IMG/VR virus record: IMGVR_UViG_3300035206_000148
Span: 1-29,736 of that record
Direction: 5' to 3' (one strand)
Source: a virus
DNA length: 29,736 bases
Below the pieces are notes generated by a model. The model searched no databases. It saw nothing but the letters and a program-made list of their open reading frames with translations, and was not told the DNA's origin. This document shows positions 7,160 to 16,190 of this stretch, in pieces. Position 1 is the stretch's first letter, and each line of letters starts with the position of its first letter. The position numbers and the translations under genes are program-made.

Positions 7160-7647
7160 TGGCGAATCCAGAAACAGAGGTTCAGAAATTAGTAACTGAG
7201 CCTATAATTGATTTAATTGAATTTGACTTCACATCAATAGGTGAATCAGCACAAGTATACTTAGCATCAAGTCTACAACTTTCTGCAGGACCAGGTTCAA
7301 CACAAGAAAAATTCACATGGCAGACTAATACTTTTGAACATATAGAATTTGAAGCATCTGGTTTCTTATCTGACTTAACAGGTTCAACTGCTGAACCCAC
7401 ATTAAAAGTTTCAGCAGACTTATTATTCGCAATAGCGGCCTGGCCCAACACAGAGTTAATAGAATATCGTGGTGTTATAGTTAAACGTAGACGATTATTT
7501 GAAAATTCAGTGAATGCAGTTCAACCACAGATATATTATATTAAAAAAGTTAATATGTTAAGTGCAACTGAAATCGTTTTCACTTTAACACCCAATCGTA
7601 GTACAGAAAAACTTAACAGACCAAGTTCAAGAAAATTGGATATATAA
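7159..7647 (+). CDS. Minor tail protein L-like, shortened, without cysteines
   Basis: This 162-residue protein fits the N-terminal domain of lambda gpL: 'EPIIDLIEFDFTSIG' at the start and 'ELIEYRGVIVKRRRLF' in the middle, with gpM before it and gpJ after it. Lambda gpL is longer (232 residues) and carries a C-terminal iron-sulphur cluster held by cysteines. This protein has no cysteine at all and ends at the domain boundary (…NRPSSRKLDI). It therefore probably keeps the structural tail-tip role without the metal cluster. Confidence 0.8.
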   Translation: MANPETEVQKLVTEPIIDLIEFDFTSIGESAQVYLASSLQLSAGPGSTQEKFTWQTNTFEHIEFEASGFLSDLTGSTAEPTLKVSADLLFAIAAWPNTELIEYRGVIVKRRRLFENSVNAVQPQIYYIKKVNMLSATEIVFTLTPNRSTEKLNRPSSRKLDI

Positions 7648-7649
7648 TT

Positions 7650-10600
7650 ATGGCAAAAGATTACGGTATAAAAACAAAATTCAATGGAACAATTGACTTA
7701 GACTCTAATAACAACTGGACTCTATTGGATGCCCCAGAAAAGGTGCAGAAAACTGTATTATCTGTATCTAAATTATCAAATAAAGTACACCACAATATTG
7801 ATGCCAAGGGCGCTGTCACTCAAGTCTCAACTTATTCTGCCGCCGTTAATGTTAAAAATGAGAAACCTATTACTGCCAATGGTATAGAAATGGGTGATCA
7901 AGACTTTGACGCAGGAATTATTCCGATTGTATATGGTCATTTCGGTATGACTGGTACACAGTTTAATAAAGGCCAAACTCCAAGTACTATTGATTCAGAA
8001 AAAACAAGACAGACAGTTAGATTTCCGATATCAGAGGGTCCAATTGTTGGTCTTTCTTATCAAGCATCGGGTACTGTTATCACTGATAGCAATATTCATA
8101 TTACACCAAAATTAGATAATCCTCAACTTGCTAAAGCACTTGTTGTTAAAGGAATACAAGTAGTTGACCCTGTAGACGATAAAGCAAAATTCGGAGACAT
8201 TAAATTAGAATTAACAAAAGGCGATGGCACAACTGCAACATATCAGTCATTTGAAATAACTGATGTCGAACCTATTATTACAAATCCAGACACGGGTGCA
8301 TTAGATGTTCCTATAGAGAAAGAAGAAGACAAGACGTACCTAAACGACTTATCAGATGTACAAGCAACAGACAAAGGCACCGACTCTATTATTTATTGGA
8401 ATTCAGATAACGGTCAATGGGAATCAAAACCATTTAGTGATATGATGCGAGATGCGGATGCATCATCTACTGGCGGAACTGGTGGAACTGGTGGAACTGG
8501 CGGTACAGGGGGAGATGCTGGGGATGGTGGTACAGGTGGTGTTGGAGATCAAGTAGATGCTGTGTACTATACTCAATGGAATCCACCACCAACACACGTT
8601 AAAGTTGTTTATACTAATGGAGCATATGTAGAAGTAAGTGATGTAGTCGAAACTACAACAATTACAGCACCACCAGAATTGGCAGCAACCGTTACAAGTG
8701 ATGGTGCTCCATTAAGAAATAAAGACCAAGCGACGCCTGAATTCAAATGTAATCTATCATTTGCTGATGTTGACGAGAAAATAGACGCAATAAGTGTTGA
8801 TATGACATTTCCGGATGGCATATATCAAGAGTTTAGTACTAAAACTGAAACAAAAACTAATCCTAATCCTCACGCTGATTTACACCATGAGATTAAAATA
8901 TGTAACACGATAAGAGAACCTTTTATATCAAATGCCATTGATGGACGTGATGTCACTTGGGATGACGACAGTGGTGATTTAGAATGTTTATCTGATCCTG
9001 AAATAGAAGTATCAGACGACTATCAGAGTGCAACAACAAAAACAAAAACAACAGGTAATGTAACAGTTCATATTGTTATAACTACTGAATTATGTGATAG
9101 AGAATTCGTACTACACGAAACTTCATATCAGATATCAGAGTTAAAACTTGGACGTTATACTCATTCTGAACCATTTCTTTTAAGTGAAATGAATGCTGGT
9201 TCTGGAGCCCTATTAACTGGGCCGAACAAAGGCACACAGAAGATTGGACCATTCGTAGATGGAGTCAATGCAGATTGTGATTCATCAACTGTTGAAAAAT
9301 TCCCATGGAACAATTATGAATTGTCTGATTATCTTAAGATGTATCCTGACCAAATTATCGACAGCGTTAAGGGTGACAGTACAATAAAAGTATATTCTTG
9401 GATTGAAAACAGAGACACTAGTTACGACACCACACTTGATGACACTACTGTAACCGACAACTACACTATATCAACTAATTGTTATTTGAATGCTGTTAAG
9501 GTTGAGCATCCAATCAATGCGTATCAGCAACATTATATTGCTGGTGTCACCACTGCTAAGCCATTCTATCAAGATAAACCTGACCATAATTGGCGATGGG
9601 GTAGAAGATTAGGTAATGCAAGTGACTTGAATAACTTTAAGTCTGATTTAACAGCAGAAGACTATGAGTTAGACGAGAAAAGAATTGCAAAAGGTCTTAC
9701 GGGGGGTGAGTATGGAGTATTCTCGTATCCTGTACCGTTAATTGTATTAAAGAACATTGAACCTGGGAGTAGCGGCGAGGAAGGCGATGATGGTCTTGTG
9801 GGTGACGCTGGGACGGCAGGTAGTCCTGGAACAACTGGTACTATAACAGTACCAGTAGTAGATCCTATACCAACTGTAACTTGTCAAAGAGCAAATTATG
9901 ATAGTTTATTAAATCCACAAGACATTACATTATCTTTCTTTGTTGCAAACACAAATACATCTGAAGTTAACACATTAACAATTAAAGTACCAACGGGTAC
10001 TGGCACATTAGACACTGTAACTTCAAGTGGTGTTAGTGTAAGTGGAGCAGGCACTGATACACTGATATTAGCCGCTACAGCATCTGTATTACAGACTTGT
10101 CTTGACTCAGGAATCGAATACTCGATATTATCCACAACATCAGGAACACAAGAATTAGATTTAAATATTATAGGAACTGTCAGTTCTAAATCAACACAAC
10201 ATTACTGTAATGTGTTCGACCTTCCTACAAAACAAACAAATTTATCTCGCTTACATCATCCGCCAGAACGATACGTAAAAACATTCAATAACACATTAGT
10301 TGACCCCAACATATCTTGGGCAGAATTAATATATCAACCACCAATACAAGATGAAAAAGAAATTAATTTAGAAGAAGTTGCGTTTATTATAGGTGGACGT
10401 GATGATATGGAAGCACCATCAGAAAATGGTATTTCTCTATCATCATGGATTAATAGTGACTACGTTAGTGCAACAAAAACTTGGACTAACAACACTGCTT
10501 GGGTATTCTGGGATTATTTGCAGAATGAAACGTATGGTCTTGGGGCAGATATCATTATGGATGACGACCAAAAAGAAGTACTTTATTCAGAAATCTATAG

Positions 10601-11483
10601 AGCCGCTCAATGGTGCTCACATGTACCATCGGGTTCAACGATTCCAGCGTCAACATTTAATGGCGTAATATATGGTGCTGAATCAAAGATTGAAGTATTA
10701 CAAAAGATAGCAACTAATATGCACAGTAAGTTAGCATTCATTAACGGTAATCCTAGATTAATAAGTGATTTCAATAATCATTCGTGGACAGGCGGAGACT
10801 ATACAAATTATCCAGTAGTTAAAAAGATAATTAACCAGTCAAATGCTCTCAGTATGATTTATGCGGGTGGTACGATGGAGAACATCTTCAATGTAGTCAA
10901 CGTAAGATGGAATAATCCAGACAATTATCACAAATTAGAAACAGTAGAATTTAAAGACGATGACAGTATAGACAAATACAACGAAAGAGAACAAGAATTG
11001 GAGACATTCGGATGTGCAGACGAACAACAAGCGAAATGGACTGGTGCTTGGTACTTCGAAACAAATCAAAGTAATGCTGATACAGTCTCTTATATGGCAG
11101 GCTGGGATCATTATGATCTTATACCGGGTGACTTAATTAGTATAGCAGATGAATATCGACCAGCATCATCAGACAAAGGTGGTCGAGTTGTATCTGACGA
11201 TGGCGGAACAGTAACATTAGATAGAGCCGCGACAACAGGACCAATCGCCATTATGGATACTTTCGGAGTAGTACAATACGGTACAGCATCGGGTACTACC
11301 GCAACAATAAGTGGAACATTTGATGCAGGGGCAGTATGGAATTCATATGTCGGCGATGATGACTTAGATGCGGCGAATTATAGAGTTACTGCAATTGAAG
11401 AGTCTGCTGACGGTATGTACACTGTGGTAGCGAGTAAATTCGACCCAGATAAATACGATAAAGTCTGGACAAACACAATATAG
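7650..11483 (+). CDS. Tip attachment/host specificity protein J-like (central tail fibre)
   Basis: This 1277-residue protein is the main tail-tip protein that binds the receptor. The N-terminus carries the J signature 'ISEGPIVGL' (about residue 128), preceded by IPIVYG. The conserved J core lies at about residues 940-1165: 'NTAWVFWDYLQNETYGLGAD', 'ALSMIYAGG', 'NVVNVRWNNPDNY', 'FGCADEQQA' and 'LIPGDLISIADE'. Between these lie long insertions, including two glycine-rich, collagen-like linkers (about residues 274-300 and 708-733) flanking cysteine-containing beta-rich modules. Lambda J is about 1130 residues. Genes K and I, normally between L and J, are missing. The start ATG is two bases after the L stop. 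Confidence 0.88.
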   Translation: MAKDYGIKTKFNGTIDLDSNNNWTLLDAPEKVQKTVLSVSKLSNKVHHNIDAKGAVTQVSTYSAAVNVKNEKPITANGIEMGDQDFDAGIIPIVYGHFGMTGTQFNKGQTPSTIDSEKTRQTVRFPISEGPIVGLSYQASGTVITDSNIHITPKLDNPQLAKALVVKGIQVVDPVDDKAKFGDIKLELTKGDGTTATYQSFEITDVEPIITNPDTGALDVPIEKEEDKTYLNDLSDVQATDKGTDSIIYWNSDNGQWESKPFSDMMRDADASSTGGTGGTGGTGGTGGDAGDGGTGGVGDQVDAVYYTQWNPPPTHVKVVYTNGAYVEVSDVVETTTITAPPELAATVTSDGAPLRNKDQATPEFKCNLSFADVDEKIDAISVDMTFPDGIYQEFSTKTETKTNPNPHADLHHEIKICNTIREPFISNAIDGRDVTWDDDSGDLECLSDPEIEVSDDYQSATTKTKTTGNVTVHIVITTELCDREFVLHETSYQISELKLGRYTHSEPFLLSEMNAGSGALLTGPNKGTQKIGPFVDGVNADCDSSTVEKFPWNNYELSDYLKMYPDQIIDSVKGDSTIKVYSWIENRDTSYDTTLDDTTVTDNYTISTNCYLNAVKVEHPINAYQQHYIAGVTTAKPFYQDKPDHNWRWGRRLGNASDLNNFKSDLTAEDYELDEKRIAKGLTGGEYGVFSYPVPLIVLKNIEPGSSGEEGDDGLVGDAGTAGSPGTTGTITVPVVDPIPTVTCQRANYDSLLNPQDITLSFFVANTNTSEVNTLTIKVPTGTGTLDTVTSSGVSVSGAGTDTLILAATASVLQTCLDSGIEYSILSTTSGTQELDLNIIGTVSSKSTQHYCNVFDLPTKQTNLSRLHHPPERYVKTFNNTLVDPNISWAELIYQPPIQDEKEINLEEVAFIIGGRDDMEAPSENGISLSSWINSDYVSATKTWTNNTAWVFWDYLQNETYGLGADIIMDDDQKEVLYSEIYRAAQWCSHVPSGSTIPASTFNGVIYGAESKIEVLQKIATNMHSKLAFINGNPRLISDFNNHSWTGGDYTNYPVVKKIINQSNALSMIYAGGTMENIFNVVNVRWNNPDNYHKLETVEFKDDDSIDKYNEREQELETFGCADEQQAKWTGAWYFETNQSNADTVSYMAGWDHYDLIPGDLISIADEYRPASSDKGGRVVSDDGGTVTLDRAATTGPIAIMDTFGVVQYGTASGTTATISGTFDAGAVWNSYVGDDDLDAANYRVTAIEESADGMYTVVASKFDPDKYDKVWTNTI
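8467..8541 (+). repeat. Short tandem GGNGGNACN-type repeat encoding a Gly-Gly-Thr linker
   Basis: Four to five imperfect 9-base units (ACTGGTGGA type) encode repeated Thr-Gly-Gly, continuing into a Gly/Asp-rich tail. The tract lies inside the J-like gene and forms a flexible linker. Such tracts can vary in unit number by slipped-strand mispairing. Confidence 0.75.
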
Positions 11484-11492
11484 GAATAGAAC

Positions 11493-14400
11493 ATGGCATT
11501 AGGAATCAATACACCATATACACCATTTGAAGCAGTATCATTTGGATATCTCGCAACAGAATTAGATACAAATTATACAACAACGGGTGATGTAACAGTA
11601 ACTATCACTTATGATGCTGGGAATTTCGATGACACAGGACATATATCAACACCAGTCAGCGGTAACGCTGTGTCTACCTTTAATAAATCAAATAAAGTTT
11701 GGACAGTAACTGGTACAGAAGCAGAAGTTGATGCTATATTGTTTGACTTAAAATTCTATCCAGCAGATAAGCCTGAGTCACGTACTAAAGACATTGCTAC
11801 TAATACACAAGGTTGGGAGCCAACAACAGTTAAGACAAACGTAACATCCGGTGGATATGGTTCAACTGAAAATCCACCGACAATAGGTGATACAACTTTT
11901 GATGTTGTATTGTCAGATTCAACAGGACAGTTGTCAAGTGAAACTATCACATTTGAGCCAGATGAACCAACATACGGTGTTCAAAGACCATTCTGGTCAA
12001 CTGAACCCGTAACTGAAGATTTATCATCTGCGGCGCACGGTCATTTTGTGGGCGGATTAATTGGCATTGGAACAATTTCACAACTTAGTGACACAGACAA
12101 CCTTAAAATTAATTGTCAATTTAGAGATTATGGCACGTCAACTATTAACACTAGCACTGCTTATGGTGCCTTTATGACTTCGGGTTCATATATTGGTGGT
12201 AGTTTACCAGAAACAGTAAATACCACAGACAGAAGACTTGACTTCACAGGAACAAAAGCAGAAGTTCAAGCATATCTCGACAATGTTAGATTCTATAGAG
12301 GAGCAAGTGGCACTGACAATGAATTAGCATTCGATATGTTCTTCACAATTACAAATGGTGTAGTTGGTTCAACTGTAACTAAAACTTGTTACTTCAGTGA
12401 TGCGATAGTTGGTGTTTCTACTATTCCAAGTCAATCATTTACAGAAGATTCATTAGCAAACTGGGACTTTGATATAACAACATCAAATGTTCAACCAGAT
12501 GCTGACACGTTTAAGGCAGAAATTACATTAGATTCAGTAGGTCGTGGGGGTGTAAGTGATTTTACTACAGGAACAAGTGTTACTTCACAATCATATACAG
12601 CAGGAACGGGTGTATTAGAAATCATCGCTTCATCTGACTCAACTTTAGTTACGGCTTTGCGTAACTTAGTGTTCGAATATGTGGAAGACTTTAACACTAG
12701 TTTCGATATGACTGTTGATTTAACATACTCATCATCGAGTAGTGGCGCAACATATTCAAGCACACAACAGACAGTAACAGTTACGGGTATAGGAGTTGAC
12801 GAAATAAATAATCCAACCACATCCCACACATACACAGAAGATACAGTATATGACTTTAGTAATGGAACATATCCTCAGATTATTCATGCAGGAAATGAAA
12901 ACTTTACTGTAGTATTTACACACGCCGCTAATACGGGCATTGCACCGATTTGGAGACACGGTAATGTTCCATCAACGATTTCAAGCAATTCAACTACATT
13001 TACAATGTCAGGAACCAGAGACGAAGTTAACACAGGATTTCAGAAATTATATTATGCTCCTGCCGCCGATGATGATATTGGAGAAACAATCACGTTCACA
13101 GTAGACAGAACAAGCGGTGATTTAACACACGAAACACAAAGCACTGGTAGTTTAATAATGACAGCAACAGCAGTTGGAGAATATTCAATAACTCAATTAA
13201 CAGGCGTTGATTGGTATGTTGACAATGAAGTTACATTCGACAGCGGATTAGCAATTACAGATACAGCGGCAGATGATCAGTTACTCCCAGCATACGGTTC
13301 AACATACACAGTAGAATGTGCGATGTTCGAAGATGCGGCGAAAACTACAGCATACACAGACGGAACTCTGACTTCAAATACATTAGGTTCAATTACACCA
13401 AGTGGTAATGGACAAGGTAACTCAACAAAATTAGTATTAACAGGAACAAAGATAGATGTAAATAATGCCTTGGCTGATATGAAATTTATTCCAGACTGTG
13501 CTGAAGACACGGGACCATACATCAATTATAAGTTAATTAGAAATTCGTCACCATCAGCAACATTCACTGACCAATCACCATCTACAAGAACAGAATTTAA
13601 TACGGGTGACGCAACAGATTACTCATACACATTTGGTGGATGGACAACTTGGAATGAAGACACTCCTAAAGACTTTGATTGTGGTGTTCGTATTGTTGAT
13701 GGAGCAGGTGTCAACAGTACTTGTGCATTATTTGGCACAGATTACACAGCAACAATTCAAGCATTCTATTGGGATGGCTCAGCAGACCAAAATTTAACAA
13801 CAGCAACTTGGTCAACAACCAGTTCAGGTTCAGCAACAGTTACAGGTGATGGCAAATCAGGAACACCTTTAGTCATTGATGGAACGAAAGCAGACGTAAA
13901 CACAGCATTAGAAAATCTAAGAATGACACCTGATGTGGATTGGACTGATGCACCAAGTGGAGATGATAGATTTTACATTTATGTTGATTTATTACGAAAC
14001 GATGATAGTTTACCAATATTAGATGGTTCTTCTTCTTCTGTTTTTGCTGGTTTTGAAGGTGGAACACCTGTAGACGAATATTACTCATCAGTTACAGGTA
14101 TGACATACACAGAAGACACAGTAACATCTATCTTTAGCGGACGTGACATTGGTATCTTAGATGAAGCAGAAAATGTTACATCAAATGTCACGTATTCAGT
14201 TACAATAACACTTAGTGATAGCGGTGCTGGTGAATTCGTTAGTGCAGGTAGTCATACAATTACACTTGCTACTGATACGAAAACAAATGTCAATGCGGCG
14301 ATACAAGCATTACAATTCTCTCCTACTGGAGATTATGAAACAGATGTAGATATAATTTATTCTCAAACACGTTTCGTTAATGGTTCTTCTGATTCAGTTC

Positions 14401-15488
14401 AAGCAACAACTGTTAACATTGGAACAGTTGCGGCAACAGGAACAGAAGAATTTACATACGGAACAGCAAACAGTAATATCCAATATTATGTTGCGGATGA
14501 TTTTATTAGTGGTATTGATACAACACAATCAGATACAAATATACTCAACGGAACTGCAAATGTGACATTAACACCAAAACGTATGACGTTGAATAAAGGT
14601 CTCACATATGACAGACCAATCACAGTGACAGATGGTTTTGAAGATGGCGGTGCATCACAATATAAAGTTGTTTTCTCAGGTGGAACATTACTTGCAATTT
14701 CAGGTATCAGTTTAAACCTAACTGATACAGGGTGGCAAACAAAAGCAGATTTACACACATTACTAGACAATGGCGTATATGTAACTGGATTCAGCGATGC
14801 GAATGCAAATATTTTAGCACACGATGTTACAAACACTGTCAACTTTACATTACATCGTAAAACTTTTACAGGCACAGAATCACAAATTGCTAATGGTCAA
14901 CTTACTTATAAACATCAAATGGGTTTGCAGATGTGGTTTAGTGATTGCACGGGAACAATAAATAACATCCGACAAAATATCGTTACTACAAGAATTGACA
15001 ATTTAACAAATTCTAGCACAATTACATTGAACACTCAACCAAGCACCAAAGGTCTTGATTATTTAATTGTTAGACCAAACTTTGCATTAACAGGTAGTTT
15101 TGGCACAACTTCAACTGATTACTGGAATTTGACCACACACGGCGAGTTACACTGGGAAGCGTATGATGACTATTATAATGTTTGGAGTTCCAGAAATGTT
15201 AATGGTTATTTAGAATGGACTGGAAATATTCCTACTACCAATGACGCCCCTTGGGCAAGCGGCAACTATTCTTCTGTTGCTGGTCTAGACACCTATAGTG
15301 ATGTATTTAATGCATCAAATTATAAAGGTAGTGTGGTAGCAACCTATGATATTGACGGCTCTCTTTATGGAAGTGATACTAGAGAATTCGGATTTGCAGT
15401 TTGGACTCCGTGGGGTGCTATCTTACGTCTTGGTGATGCTATTGGTGTTGGTCCACATATTGCGATAGATTACGCTACAAATCCGTAA
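11493..15488 (+). CDS. Large repetitive fibre/adhesin-like structural protein
   Basis: This 1331-residue protein has no recognised enzyme motif. It is Thr/Ser/Asp-rich, beta-strand-rich and built from about seven diverged repeats of roughly 110-160 residues. Each carries an early 'TEDT' type strand (FTEDSLANWDF, YTEDTVYDF, WNEDTPKDF, YTEDTVTSIF) and a late 'GTKADVNTALENLRMTP' type helix (also GTEAEVDAILFDLKF, GTKAEVQAYLDNVRF, GTRDEVNTGFQKLYY, GTKIDVNNALADMKF). This resembles the Ig/cadherin-like modules of bacterial adhesins and phage fibres. The final 250 residues do not follow the repeat. It lies right after J, so it is probably a side fibre or receptor-binding extension of the tail tip. 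It could also be a virion decoration protein. Confidence 0.6.
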   Translation: MALGINTPYTPFEAVSFGYLATELDTNYTTTGDVTVTITYDAGNFDDTGHISTPVSGNAVSTFNKSNKVWTVTGTEAEVDAILFDLKFYPADKPESRTKDIATNTQGWEPTTVKTNVTSGGYGSTENPPTIGDTTFDVVLSDSTGQLSSETITFEPDEPTYGVQRPFWSTEPVTEDLSSAAHGHFVGGLIGIGTISQLSDTDNLKINCQFRDYGTSTINTSTAYGAFMTSGSYIGGSLPETVNTTDRRLDFTGTKAEVQAYLDNVRFYRGASGTDNELAFDMFFTITNGVVGSTVTKTCYFSDAIVGVSTIPSQSFTEDSLANWDFDITTSNVQPDADTFKAEITLDSVGRGGVSDFTTGTSVTSQSYTAGTGVLEIIASSDSTLVTALRNLVFEYVEDFNTSFDMTVDLTYSSSSSGATYSSTQQTVTVTGIGVDEINNPTTSHTYTEDTVYDFSNGTYPQIIHAGNENFTVVFTHAANTGIAPIWRHGNVPSTISSNSTTFTMSGTRDEVNTGFQKLYYAPAADDDIGETITFTVDRTSGDLTHETQSTGSLIMTATAVGEYSITQLTGVDWYVDNEVTFDSGLAITDTAADDQLLPAYGSTYTVECAMFEDAAKTTAYTDGTLTSNTLGSITPSGNGQGNSTKLVLTGTKIDVNNALADMKFIPDCAEDTGPYINYKLIRNSSPSATFTDQSPSTRTEFNTGDATDYSYTFGGWTTWNEDTPKDFDCGVRIVDGAGVNSTCALFGTDYTATIQAFYWDGSADQNLTTATWSTTSSGSATVTGDGKSGTPLVIDGTKADVNTALENLRMTPDVDWTDAPSGDDRFYIYVDLLRNDDSLPILDGSSSSVFAGFEGGTPVDEYYSSVTGMTYTEDTVTSIFSGRDIGILDEAENVTSNVTYSVTITLSDSGAGEFVSAGSHTITLATDTKTNVNAAIQALQFSPTGDYETDVDIIYSQTRFVNGSSDSVQATTVNIGTVAATGTEEFTYGTANSNIQYYVADDFISGIDTTQSDTNILNGTANVTLTPKRMTLNKGLTYDRPITVTDGFEDGGASQYKVVFSGGTLLAISGISLNLTDTGWQTKADLHTLLDNGVYVTGFSDANANILAHDVTNTVNFTLHRKTFTGTESQIANGQLTYKHQMGLQMWFSDCTGTINNIRQNIVTTRIDNLTNSSTITLNTQPSTKGLDYLIVRPNFALTGSFGTTSTDYWNLTTHGELHWEAYDDYYNVWSSRNVNGYLEWTGNIPTTNDAPWASGNYSSVAGLDTYSDVFNASNYKGSVVATYDIDGSLYGSDTREFGFAVWTPWGAILRLGDAIGVGPHIAIDYATNP

Positions 15489-15498
15489 TTAACTACAC

Positions 15499-15527
15499 TT
15501 GACTTTAGCAACAGAATGAGTTATAAT
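15499..15527 (+). promoter_or_regulatory. Sigma70-type promoter P1 (TTGACT-N17-TATAAT)
   Basis: The -35 box TTGACT (15499-15504) and -10 box TATAAT (15522-15527) are separated by exactly 17 bases, just after the end of the large fibre gene and 14 bases before the first small accessory gene. It likely starts an accessory transcript independent of the structural operon. Confidence 0.8.
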
Positions 15528-15541
15528 AGAGAGAACTAACA

Positions 15542-15718
15542 ATGCCGGGGAACCAATTGTATAAAATTATCGATATTAAAAAATTTATGAAAATTAAAGA
15601 TGCTAGGGCTACCAGACGACATTGTATGCCTAGAAAAACGAAAGGATTGATTCTGTTCACTGATTCTAGCCTTGATAATATTCCTGGTGGACCATTTACA
15701 CTTCATCTACAGAGTTAA
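15542..15718 (+). CDS. Small unknown protein, paralogue of the next gene (58 residues)
   Basis: I do not recognise this 58-residue product. It starts at ATG 15542, about nine bases downstream of the expected start site of promoter P1, so its leader is very short and lacks a clear Shine-Dalgarno sequence. It shares a block 'CMPRKTxGLIL' and a preceding basic helix with the 82-residue product at 15746. The two are tandem paralogues, this one with a shortened C-terminus (…GGPFTLHLQS). The basic N-terminus (KKFMKIKDARATRR) could bind nucleic acid, but that is a guess. Confidence 0.6.
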   Translation: MPGNQLYKIIDIKKFMKIKDARATRRHCMPRKTKGLILFTDSSLDNIPGGPFTLHLQS

Positions 15719-15745
15719 AAATGATTAGAACCATGGAACAAAATA

Positions 15746-15994
15746 ATGAAGTATAACATTCTCAGTCCAAAAAGAATGATGCAAATAAGAGACCATCGTG
15801 TTTCTAATAAAAATTGTATGCCAAGAAAAACAACTGGCTTGATACTTATAGATTCGAATGACCTTAATAAAATAAATGTAGATGGTGACATCTGTCCTAG
15901 AAAAAATTGCTGGGAGATTTATGTCTACCAAAAAGAAAACATTAAAAAGATAGCAAAAGAAATGGACGCAGTAGGATATATTTCGAGAGCATAA
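15746..15994 (+). CDS. Small unknown protein with conserved CMPRKT block (82 residues)
   Basis: This is an unrecognised 82-residue protein. Residues about 10-38 (MMQIRDHRVSNKNCMPRKTT…) match the upstream 58-residue product. Only this copy has the longer C-terminal half, with CPRKNCWEIYVYQ and a helical end KENIKKIAKEMDAVG. Two cysteines lie in CPRKNC, and a third in NCMPRK, so a metal site is possible but not shown. The start lies 27 bases after the upstream stop with no strong ribosome site, suggesting coupled or weak translation from promoter P1. Confidence 0.6.
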   Translation: MKYNILSPKRMMQIRDHRVSNKNCMPRKTTGLILIDSNDLNKINVDGDICPRKNCWEIYVYQKENIKKIAKEMDAVGYISRA

Positions 15995-16032
15995 ATACTG
16001 TAGTACAATAAATATTGTGTAGCCTACTAATA

Positions 16033-16073
16033 TGTCAATGCCATTTGACATTCCCGAGTAGATATGTTATAAT
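16033..16073 (+). promoter_or_regulatory. Perfect consensus promoter P2 (TTGACA-N17-TATAAT) with inverted repeat over the -35 box
   Basis: TTGACA (16045-16050) and TATAAT (16068-16073) are both exact consensus boxes with 17-base spacing. The -35 box is the right arm of an inverted repeat TGTCAA-N6-TTGACA (16033-16050), a possible operator. The expected start site, about 7 bases past the -10 box, falls at 16080, exactly where the structured RNA begins. Confidence 0.87.
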
Positions 16074-16080
16074 TGTACTT

Positions 16081-16190
16081 AGAATTGATAGGATGGTGGC
16101 GTCAGACGATGTGTTTCATACTCACATCATAAAAACAACGTCGTTGTTTTATATATTATCTTCTTAGAGGGTTCGCCATCCTACAATTCT
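16081..16190 (+). ncRNA. Candidate structured non-coding RNA, three-way junction core
   Basis: No protein-coding gene fits here. A long closing helix pairs 16081-16087 (AGAATTG) with 16184-16190 (CAATTCT), then after one bulged A, 16089-16096 (TAGGATGG) with 16076+100 to 16183 (CCATCCTA, 16176-16183). Inside it are two hairpins: GATGTG/CACATC (16108-16113 with 16123-16128, 9-base loop) and AAAACAA/TTGTTTT (16132-16138 with 16144-16150, loop CGTCG). About 20 unpaired bases remain before the 3' strand. The 5' end coincides with the predicted start of promoter P2. This matches no RNA family I know; a tRNA was considered and rejected. Together the helices and the promoter support an independently transcribed phage RNA. 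Confidence 0.62.

Noticed and set aside
13606-14565. Extra + strand frames inside the large fibre gene (13606-13797 and 14380-14565)
   Set aside because: They are Gln/Thr/His/Leu-rich shadow readings of the repetitive fibre gene and have no ribosome sites.
16090-16183. tRNA-like look (AGGATGG … CCATCCT with GGGTTCG nearby)
   Set aside because: The 7-bp end stem is present, but no T-stem pairs around TTCG, there is no D-arm or five-base anticodon stem in place, and the end helix continues outward for seven more pairs. It fits a junction RNA better.
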